NCBI RefSeq assembly: GCF_026745355.1
Contig: NC_079207.1
Location: forward strand, 35,875,430 to 35,939,429
Direction: 5' to 3'
Length of the DNA: 64,000 nt
Origin: Beta vulgaris subsp. vulgaris
Lineage: Eukaryota > Streptophyta > Magnoliopsida > Caryophyllales > Amaranthaceae
The translations under genes were made by a program, and so were the position numbers. Positions 56,306 through 64,000 of this stretch are shown piece after piece. The notes beneath the pieces were generated by a model, which made no database searches, was not told where the DNA came from, and saw only the letters and a list, made by a program, of their open reading frames with translations. Numbering within the stretch: position 1 is the first letter of the stretch; every line of letters begins with the position of its first letter.

Positions 56306-59113
56306 ATGACTACCAAAAACACTTCTCACTCTCTCTCCTCCCACAAAGCCGAAAAACCCTCTCCTTCATCCTCTAAAATTGAATCACCAACACCCATGGA
56401 TATTTCTCCCAATTCTTCATCAAGAATTCTAAGGAAAAGGAAGAAACAAGAAGAATCGGTTGAAATGGAGGTTGAAGAAGCTCATGCAACTAGTGAGGGG
56501 GAATCAGATGTTCCCGAGAGAGGAACAACTCGGGTTGTTCGAAAAAATTCCACGGCAATCGGTTCACTACTACAGAAAAGGCAATTTGCGTCGGATGTGA
56601 GGCTCCTATTTGCGTCGGACTATGGTGCGACGCCAAAGCCCTCGACGCAAATGACTCAGAAACGATCTGCGTCGTATACGGAAACGACGCAAATGGTTCA
56701 GCTATTTGCGTCGCACCTTTATACGGTACGACGCAAGTGGTTCTCCCTTGCCCAACATAGAGCTTCAGAGGGTAATGTGCGTCGCACATTACCTAGGGTG
56801 CGACGCAGATAAATTGATTTGCGTCGCACCTTGGGATACGTGCGACGCAAATTACAATTTTTTTTAACAAAACGACTGCTACAACGAAGAGAGAGAGAGG
56901 GAGGAGGTGTTCGACGAAACAACGAAGAGAGAGAGGGAGGCGCTGAGAATTCCTAAAAGACGCTGAGAATTGAGGGGCGTTTGAAGAGAGAGAGAGAGGG
57001 GAGTTTGAAGAGAGAGAGAGAGAGAGGGGAGTTTGAAGAGAGAGAGAGGGGCGCTGAGCATTGAGGGGAGGGAGGGCGTGTGAGCTAGGGTTTTTGAAGT
57101 AGTGGGCCTCCTGAAATAATATGGGAATGGTAGTCTTAATATGCGTCGCATATTAGAGAGGTGCGTTGCAAATTGGGTATTTTGCAACGCACCCAAAAGA
57201 CGTGCGACGCACATAGTTTGATTTTTTTTTTTAATATAGAGACAATTTGCGTCGCATAAGTCAGGGTATCCGATGCATATTTGGCTTTTGCAACGCATGT
57301 AAAGCAGGTGCGACGCAAATGGGTCACGTTGTGCGTCGCACTCCTCCCACATGCGACGCAAATCCCAGTTGTGCGTCGTTTCCGTGTCTGTGCGACGCAA
57401 ATCAGGGGACGCAAATTGACCTTTTTCTACTAGTGGTTGCATGGACTTTTTATTGATGTTTCTTGGTGCAAAAGAGTAAACTTTCGTCAATTGCTTAATA
57501 TGATTAAGTTTCAAGGTTGGGAAAATCTTTTTGTGAAATGTTATGGAAATAGTTTGATTCCTAAATTGATGGACGAATTTTGTGAAAACTTTTCCATAGA
57601 TGAAGAAGGAAATTGTTCCACCTTGGTGAAAGGAACTCAAATAGATTTTAATGCAAAAATTTTGGGTAAACTGCTTGGTGTTCCCGTGAGAGGAACAAAC
57701 GTTTATTTCAAGAAACAACGAGGTTCATATCCATTTTCGGACATTTCCTTTGATCAATTGATTGTTAAGTATGGTGGTCAAAAGGGAAAAACATTTCTTG
57801 ACCATAATCTTCTTTCCCCTTATCACAAAATTTTGTTTCACTTCCTCAAGAAAGCTTTATTGCCTCGTCTTTCCAAACGTGCCCAAGTTAGCATGTTGGA
57901 TTTAATTTACATTCATTGTCTAGCTTCTCACAAACACATAAACTTTTCCTCTTTAATGATTCAACATTTGAGTCATTGCATTGAAAATGGATTTGTTGTT
58001 GGATATGGAGCTTTAGTAACCGAAATTCTACTTAAGTTTAAAGTGAAAATTTCGGGAACTCAGTCCATTGGAGTATCTACGGGAAATATGTTGAATGTGC
58101 GTGCCTTGAATAACTTGAATGTTTGTGTTGTGAATGGAGAAGTTATTAAGGGACGTGCTAATCTTGATGATGATGAGGATGATGATGTGGATGATGAAGT
58201 GGAAGAAGAAGAAGAAGAAGAAAAAGAAGTTGAAGAGAAGAAAAATGAAAAGGCCGAAAAAGAAAAAGAAAAGAAAAATCAAAAAGAAAAGAGAATTGAA
58301 AAAGAAAAAGAAGAAACTAAAAAGAAAGGGAAGAAGGTGGTTGATGAGGTGGTGAAACCGGTTGTGAAAAGCACTAGAGCTAGTCAAAGGGTTCAAAATA
58401 TGAAAGTGCTTAATTTTCCTTTACTTGATGCCGAAGAAAGTTGTGAGGAAGATGAAGTAAAGGTGATTGATAGGGAAGATTATTAATCTAACCTACCTCC
58501 TTCTAGGGAATCAACCCCTGTTCCCATGGAAACCAATCCTCCTTTTCCTCCATCTCCACAAAAATCTGTCTCACCCTCTACCCAAGCACCACAAGATGAT
58601 CCTATCCCTCCCTCTACCTCAAAACCCTCCTGTTCTGTTCCTAAAGCTAAGGAAACAGGTGGTGTTCCCATTCTAGAGGAACAACCTGCTGTTCCCAAAC
58701 CTAAGGAACAAACCGCAAACCCCACGCCTTCTCAAGCTCCCTCGTCTTCTCAAAATCCTACCATTGGTTCTACATATACTCTAGCTCAAGCTAGAAGGTT
58801 GGATTCTTTGTTTTCCTTGGTTATGGGTCATTCGGAAGCAATGATGGAGTTTGCTACGGAAGCTAAGGATTTAAATGGGTTGGTAAAAGGGGTAATGAGC
58901 AAAGTTGACAAAGCCTTGGATGGACAACAAGAGATTATGGCTCGGCTTAGTGAACTTTCTTCCTCCATTCAAGCTATGAACTCGAGATTGTTGAAGTTGG
59001 AAGACATTGTGCTCAAGGGAAATGATACATTGGCCGAAAATCATCAAGTAATGATGGCAAAGCTTCATGATGTGGTGGAAGAAGTTAAACAACCTCCCTC
59101 TCCTAAAACATAA
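56306..59113 (+). pseudogene. Extra ORF 3' of pol (putative plant transposon protein type), split by a CACTA element
   Basis: ATG 56,306 begins a Ser/Lys-rich segment with RILRKRKKQEE, cut at 56,564 by CACTA element 4. From 57,437 the frame has a block starting LFIDVSWCKRVNFRQLL, then TQIDFNAKILGKLLGVPVRG and LIYIHCLASHKHINF. This resembles the Pfam 'putative plant transposon protein' type domain. A D/E run and a K/E-rich charged helix follow (58,160-58,350). One TAA at 58,484 is followed in the same frame by a Pro-rich tail and a coiled C-terminus (58,526-59,113). The two halves around the CACTA are not in the same frame, so a further indel exists. Sireviruses often carry an env-like or unknown ORF here; I see no signal peptide or clear membrane segment, so envelope function is not supported. 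Confidence 0.75.
56565..57435. mobile_element. CACTA-type non-autonomous element 4 (TGCGTCGCAC family)
   Basis: The left end is CACTACTACAGAAAAGG and the right end the inverse of CACTAGTAGAAAAAGG, with GTT duplicated at 56,562-56,564 and 57,436-57,438. Both ends are packed with TGCGTCGCAC copies, as in element 2. A GA-rich block (56,885-57,060) occupies the centre. Half the size of element 2 (871 bp), with no transposase. It is among the youngest insertions in the window because it lies within the copia element. Confidence 0.95.
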
Positions 59114-59604
59114 ACTTTTCTCGTTTAGCTTGTTTTATTTTGTGTGGGAACATGAACTTTGTTTAATATTTGTCTTTTCTATTCTTTTCCTTTAATCATG
59201 CTACAATGGAACTTATTAATTTGCTAATTCTAAGTTTGATCTTTTTGCATGTGTGCGTCTAAATGAATGGCTAATATTCTTGGATTGCGGTTTTTGAGAG
59301 TTGAATGCTTTATTTGCTTATATCAACCAACTTAATTCTTACAAGTTTGGTGCTGTGATGTGTTTAGTGAATAATATTCATCTTTTTGAAATCGTGGACT
59401 ATGTTTTTGAAGATGCCAAAGGGGGAAAGATAAGGCAAATCAGAGTAAATTTTTTTGTCATGAATTATGTTCTCATATTTCGACTTTACAAAATAAAATA
59501 ACGAATCTATAATACTTAATTTAACTTGGTTATATACTTTGTTAAAATTATTTTTATATGACTTATGAATATTATTTTAGTATATGCCTTTTGTTGCCAT
59601 CTTC

Positions 59605-59617
59605 AAAAAGGGGGAAA
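59605..59617 (+). other. Polypurine tract of the copia element
   Basis: AAAAAGGGGGAAA directly before the 3' LTR (which starts TGTTGACC at 59,619). A second purine run CCAAAGGGGGAAAG at about 59,417-59,430 could be an additional tract, a feature reported for Sireviruses. Confidence 0.85.
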
Positions 59618-59618
59618 T

Positions 59619-61203
59619 TGTTGACCCTTGAGTTTTGAAGATGACCTAACCACAAAAGACATAGTATATTTTATTTATGTTGATTGCAAGTTAATTCATG
59701 CTCGAGCTAAGAGAATACTTGATTGAAGATTAAAGCGGAGAATTAATCAAGATCGAAGTAAAGATGTTCGAGAAATGAAGAATCAAGCATGGAATGAAGA
59801 TTAAAATACATTAGGGTATTCATTAATCTTCTTGTTAAGGTTGAGTAAAAGCTTTATTAAGTTCGTGGTGAATTCTCAAAGGAACTTGGTTCTGTTCCCA
59901 TGAAAGGAACAGACCTGGCACTATAGGAACAAGGCTTAGGAACAAGACTTAATAATTAGGAAACAAGACTTAAAACTAATTTAGGAACTTCTAAGTGACT
60001 AAATATTATGCACCTAAGATAAATGTGTGCCCAATATAGTTGTTAGAGTTTTTAGGGATATTTTGACTAAGATCCATAATTTTAGGAAGTTAGTTTAAGT
60101 TTGTTAGGAAAAGATTTTAAATAGATTTTCTGATTTTAAAAATAACTGATTTTCAAATCTTATCTTTTTAAAATATATATTTAATCTTTTATATTTTATT
60201 TAAAAGATTTAGTTTTCGAAAATATATTAATTCCGGTTTTCAAAATGTTTCGATTTTTTTTTGAAATACAAAAACTGTTTTCCGGTTTTTATAAAAGATT
60301 TTGAAAAAGATTTTTTTTCCTAAAAACTAGCTAAAGGATTCTTATTTATTTATTTCCTAAATTCTAGATTACACGCCTAAGGTTTACTGCTACATGTTTA
60401 TGTAGTTAGTGGATTTAGTGGCTTAAGTTAATTATCCTCCAAGTATTTAATTAAATTAAGATTAATTATTCTCCAAGTTTGCAAACCCACGTAATATGTT
60501 ACTGCTTCTATGAAGTGAAGTAGTGGATTAGTGGATGCTTTACATGACATGAAATAATTAATTTAATTTAATTAATTTATTAAACATCATGGAGAACATG
60601 TGATAATGGTCTAAGTTAGTGGAAATCATGTCTTGTCTTAATGGTCTATAAATAGGCGCCTAATTCATTTGAGTAAAAGTGTGTCTGACTTAGTTAATTT
60701 GTCCTAAGTTATCTAAAGTGTCAGTGCCTTTCCTTAAGAGAATTCATACTTACATTAATCGAGTTTATTACTCTTCCATTATTTTAAAAAGTGTATTTTT
60801 GAGAAAAAGGGTTTGAGTGAACTCTTGTATGTGTGAGAAAAGCTTTGAGTGAAGCAAGAGAAAGAGAAAGAGAAAGAGAAAAGAACTTCTAGTGAAGTTT
60901 GAGAGAAAACGTCAGTTGTTGGGAACTGTCGTTGGGAACTTGAGTTGAGTGACTTAAGTTGAGAATCGAGAGAAAAGTAATAGGTTGTAATCAGAGTTGT
61001 TTTGGCCTATTATAGTGGAAAGTTGTTTAAAATCCCTTGTGGTCGAGGTTGTTTCTTCCTACTAGGACTAGGATGTTTTTCCTTGTAAAATCTCTCGTGT
61101 TCCCATTGTTTGTTCCCAAGTTTACTTTTAATTCCGCAAAAAGTAGTGCTTATTCTCTCACTATAATTCACCCCCCCTCTTATAGTGCTCATATTATACA
61201 ACA
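59619..61203 (+). repeat. 3' LTR of the Sirevirus-like copia element
   Basis: 1,585 bp, TGTTGACC...TACAACA, matching the 5' LTR throughout with small indels (for example an added TTAG after GAAG near 60,090 and a run-length change near 60,250). Followed directly by GCATC. Short open frames at its right end repeat those at the end of the 5' LTR and are not genes. Confidence 0.95.
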
Positions 61204-61620
61204 GCATCCTTGTTCGCTTTCGGAACAAACTCGCCGATAACCTCTTTGTGCCTCCACCCAAGTTAGTGAAAGAAAGAACACATAAGAAAACGGTTAGTTG
61301 GAAACTGAAAAAGCTAAATTTAAGTTAAATGACCATAAATACTAACCACTGCTTCGGCTATCTTCTTTGTTCCCGGATCAGAAATGGTTCTTCTCCCACT
61401 TGCATCTTGACTATGAAGCGAACAATACCAATCAGCAACTCGATCAATGTTCTTTGTCGTAAGTGTAGAGCCAGAAGTTGCCCCTGATGACGAGGTCATG
61501 CTTGGGTAAAAATCTTTTTCTTGCATCCACTCCTTTCTTTTCTCTTCATAAGTTTTAGGACCCATATGATGATAAAACTTCTTCTGCCTTGAACTTTTGT
61601 AAGCTTTAGCACGCCTTTCC
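61204..61620 (-). pseudogene. CACTA element 5 transposase exons (Transposase_24-like)
   Basis: On the minus strand an acceptor TCTACAG^GAAAGG at about 61,620 starts an exon with RAKAYKSSRQKKFYHHMG and KTYEEKRKEWMQEKDFYP, then DPGTKKIAEAV. A GTTAGT donor lies near 61,345. A further coding block (about 61,260-61,204, WRHKEVIGEFVPKANKD) runs straight into the copia target site and continues at 49,149. It is therefore the same gene as 47,085-49,149. The acceptor of that last exon was not identified with confidence. Confidence 0.7.
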
Positions 61621-63765
61621 TGTAGATTTAAAATAAAATAAAAGGTAAGTTTAAGTCAATAAATGCATATACTCACCGTCACCCCAATTGCTGCCATCTA
61701 CTGATTTACATAGACACAAACTCCACACATATGATTTAATCAGAAGACGATTTGATAAATCAGGCAGACGATTTAATGTGGTGAGCATCGTGTGTTGAAA
61801 AAGGTTTGTGTTCTAATTTAATTGCTAGTCCCTCTATGTAGTTTTGTTTGCAATTAAATTAGAACGCAAACCTTTTTCCTTCTATGTAGCTATGGAATAT
61901 GAACACTGGGGCGTGGAGAGGACTAGGCAACCCCTTTTTTCCCTTCTTTTATTAGGCGGGGTGATCAGCATCCTTGAGTCCATTCCAGCAGTAAGGAAAT
62001 TAAATTAAACAGTACAAGTCAAAGGGTACAGTTATGAATACCAAAGTCTGTTGTTTAGCAGCCATGATACAACTTAATACTCTTTATTAACATCAGAATA
62101 TAGAACAATCCATTTTAGTGAAGAAAGACCTGATCAACAATTTAGACACTATAACATGACAGAATGAGCTGGATGGAGTATTTTGTCCTCCAAAGTACTT
62201 AATTTACAAGGATCAAAAAACATAATGGAAGGATATTACTGTACGATAGCTTTAGCCATATGTACCCAGATCAACTATATCTCTATAATGGAACACTACA
62301 TGTCAAACATATCTCAATGTAACATCACATTTCTCCTTGTACAGGTTTCTACTTTTACCATTAAACAATTTTGGAGAAAAAATGTATGATAACGCCTTTC
62401 CTATGGATCTTGCATAAAGGAGCAATTCGAAAAGCCTCAAACAGCTGTTGTTTACTACTCATTGTGGTTTATGGAAATTCTATTTTGTCTGGAGGAAAAT
62501 GTCCAATGTTATTGATAAATTTGGGAACACATGGTGTTACTGATAAAACATCAGTTAATTGTTAACACATTATGGAGGTAAAAATTAATGTTAGTTAGCA
62601 CACCATCAACCTGTATCAGCAAAAGAAGCATCTCAATGTTAGTTGAGTGCAAAACACAGAGAACATGGCAGTCATCAAGACAACCTTTGCAATCATAGGA
62701 TCATAATGCATAGATTAACGCATATTACAAGACAGAGGGAAGTACTTGTTTAGAGGAGTTTGGACAGAAAAGGCCAACAGAAAATTGTGTTAAGTTTTAG
62801 TTAGCGTTTTGGAGTACTCAAACCACTAGGAAGCTTGATATCTACCTTTATCTATTTATGTAATTTTCAAATTCTATCAAAGATCATAATCTACCTTATT
62901 TATTACCATCAGAATCTATACAGGTCAAGGCAGATTATCACATTTGAACTTTGAAGACAACCACCATGTGAATTAGCTTCAGGTTCTCTATGAAGAATAA
63001 AAAAGACAATTCTTAAGTGAGCCACAATCTTATGGTGCTTCACAAACGCAACAGCCCGCCCCCTACTCACCCCTCGGGTTTCAAATAAAGATGGGGCAAG
63101 GGTGGTGTAAAAAGAAATGCACAACTCTAGCAATGTTGATTATACAAAGTTCCAAATCGCTGATTATACAAAGTTTCAAAACACATAACAGACAGCCTTC
63201 AAAGGAAACAATTACTCAGGGAGATACAACGTAAAACATGTGAAGTTTAAGTTTTTCATTCATGCCTGAAATTTTGGTAGGCAGTCCTTCAATTTAAGTA
63301 ATGCTGTAGAGTGATTTTCCCCCCAAAATTACAAGCTTTGCCATCATAGTCAAAAGGTGAAGGAGGCCTACACTACTCGCAATGCATTCGATTTCAAACA
63401 TGGTATGCTCATTGAAATGTATATAAAACAAAAAGAACATATCTTCCAAAAATAAGGAAGATTGATCTTTAAAACATTTAGTGTCATTGATGGGTTAACC
63501 TTGAAACGACCTGTTGGGCATGCTGGTAAATCTCTATTTCATCGGCTCTTTAAAATTATTACCTATTCTTGTCTTTCTTAGTCATATCTATTTATCTTCA
63601 ATATGCAAAAATTAGTAACTCCAATTGGAAAAGTGGAGTTTGGGAGGGAAATTGGATAAGTAGTTGTCTATTTCAATATGCACAATAATACTTTTCCTCT
63701 AGAATGTTTGACTTCCATTCAATTTTGATTCTCTTATATGAAAACAAAATACGAGATGAAAACTT
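61621..63765 (-). other. Probable 2.1 kb intron of the CACTA transposase gene
   Basis: Bounded on the minus strand by a GTAAGT donor (AAAGAAGTT^GTAAGTTTTC, about 63,765) and a TCTACAG acceptor (about 61,621). Protein similarity stops and restarts at these points. The interior is AT-rich, without a supported gene, and includes the hairpin at 61,798-61,878. A GC-richer word set around 63,050-63,080 was not recognised. A nested element may explain the length. Confidence 0.55.
61798..61878. repeat. Intronic perfect-arm hairpin
   Basis: The arm AAAAAGGTTTGTGTTCTAAT followed by TTAATTGC pairs with the inverse GCAATTAA..CTTTTT across a loop of about 25 nt, with one G/T-type mismatch visible. The word CTATGTAG occurs in the loop and again just after the right arm. 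Confidence 0.75.
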
Positions 63766-64000
63766 ACAACTTCTTTCGGAGTAGTTTTTTGGGCAACAAA
63801 TGCTTCCCAATCCTCTTTTGTGATGTGATCCCATATTTGATAAGGCAACAATGTCCGTACTTCCGTCTTTTCAGAAGCCTTTTTATTTTCCCCTCCCGCC
63901 TCATTTCCTGCTTCCTCTCCTCCCTCATTCTCCTTTTCCTTTCGTTTTATCAACTTCTTAGACGTAGTTTTTTTTCTTCTTAACGTGATCCATCCACTCA
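63766..64000 (-). pseudogene. CACTA element 5 transposase exon, 5' side (partial, runs off window)
   Basis: On the minus strand from 63,953 a Lys/Glu/Gly-rich segment leads to LPYQIWDHITKEDWEAFVAQ and TPKEV, then a GTAAGT donor. This matches the segment of plant Transposase_24 proteins that comes before the RAKAYK-type motif, and it continues at 61,620. The start lies outside the window. The gene is disrupted downstream by the copia insertion. Confidence 0.65.

Larger units (their letters stand above)
49150..61203 (+). mobile_element. Sirevirus-like Ty1/copia retrotransposon, full-length with both LTRs
   Basis: Two long LTRs (49,150-50,721 and 59,619-61,203) flank gag, pol and an extra 3' ORF. 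GCATC is duplicated at 49,145-49,149 and 61,204-61,208. The primer site TGGTATCAGAGC follows the 5' LTR and a polypurine tract precedes the 3' LTR. Total 12,054 bp, including an 871-bp CACTA insertion. The LTRs look nearly identical by eye, with scattered substitutions and small indels, so the insertion is fairly young; yet gag, pol and the extra ORF all carry breaks. It split the transposase gene of CACTA element 5. Confidence 0.95.
44753..64000 (-). mobile_element. CACTA element 5 with transposase and Ulp1-like gene, interrupted by copia (partial)
   Basis: The left end TAGTGGAAAAAACATC matches the CACTAGTGGAAAAAA terminus of element 3 except that the first CAC is lost. It lies inside LINE coding sequence. 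Coding parts run on the minus strand from the right window edge. The Transposase_24-like region is split at 61,204/49,149 by the copia insertion, and DUF8039-like and Ulp1-like regions follow toward 47,085. A long non-coding 3' zone holds subterminal repeats and a tandem array. Net length in the window without copia is about 7.2 kb; the right end is beyond base 64,000. Confidence 0.8.

Noticed and set aside
56490..57718. Minus-strand frames across CACTA element 4 and its flank
   Set aside because: Antisense of the subterminal repeats, the GA block and the copia extra ORF; the plus-strand reading explains the flank better.
57437..59113. Extra copia ORF considered as an envelope protein
   Set aside because: No N-terminal signal sequence or convincing transmembrane helix was seen; it is highly charged and coiled instead.
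61037..61261. Small frames at the right end of the 3' LTR
   Set aside because: Near-identical frames occur at the end of the 5' LTR (50,528-50,746); they are LTR sequence.
62183..63133. Short frames of 60-75 codons
   Set aside because: They fall in the probable transposase intron, lack domains and show no coding bias.

Overview
This is eukaryotic plant nuclear DNA, AT-rich and built almost entirely of transposable elements nested inside one another. The evidence is plant-type CACTA, hAT, Stowaway and MULE-like elements, Ty1/copia and Ty3/gypsy retrotransposons, L1-type LINEs that carry a C-terminal RNase H, and one spliced host gene with GT..AG borders. A eudicot is likely; an Amaranthaceae/chenopod-type genome (Caryophyllales) is my guess from the look of the repeats and is unproven. 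No bacterial operon, rRNA, tRNA or CRISPR array was seen.

Layout. 1-10.66 kb: a decayed minus-strand Ty3/gypsy element (Tat-like: gag, protease, linker, 5' LTR), cut by a Stowaway-type MITE that itself holds a hAT element, and by two CACTA elements. It sits in a minus-strand copia gag remnant (10.66-11.4 kb) that runs into a probable LTR/leader. 12-17.5 kb: intergenic DNA with a TA repeat, a C-rich block, a ~0.9 kb TAA microsatellite, a MULE-like foldback and two MITEs. 17.5-20.3 kb (minus): the only convincing host gene, a two-exon PB1-domain protein of 798 residues with a long Gln/His tract. 20.84-26.64 kb: a Stowaway-type MITE interrupted by a nearly complete but broken L1 LINE with an exact target duplication. 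27.4-35.65 kb: a broken minus-strand Sirevirus-like copia element holding a 1.65 kb solo LTR. 35.65-38.6 kb: a CACTA fragment, then a copia LTR remnant split by another CACTA. 38.6-44.75 kb: a second broken L1 LINE holding a 2.0 kb solo LTR. 44.75-64 kb (minus): the 3' and middle parts of a transposase-bearing CACTA element (Transposase_24-like, DUF8039-like and Ulp1-like regions, a ~150-bp tandem array), interrupted at 49,150-61,203 by a 12 kb Sirevirus-like copia with two LTRs and a GCATC duplication. That copia carries an extra ORF 3' of pol, interrupted by one more CACTA element.

How the parts relate. Exact target-site duplications and open frames that continue across insertions give a relative history: LTR remnant, then LINE, then CACTA, then copia, then CACTA at the right; copia, then gypsy, then MITE, then hAT at the left. 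Every transposable-element coding region seen has stops, frameshifts or insertions, except possibly parts of the CACTA transposase gene that need splicing to judge. The only functional partnership I can support is within the host gene and its promoter. I see no clearly new biological system. The strongest leads are the extra 3' ORF shared by two copia elements, the excess of the GGAAC/GTTCC word in those elements, and CACTA elements that share one terminus but have different subterminal motifs.
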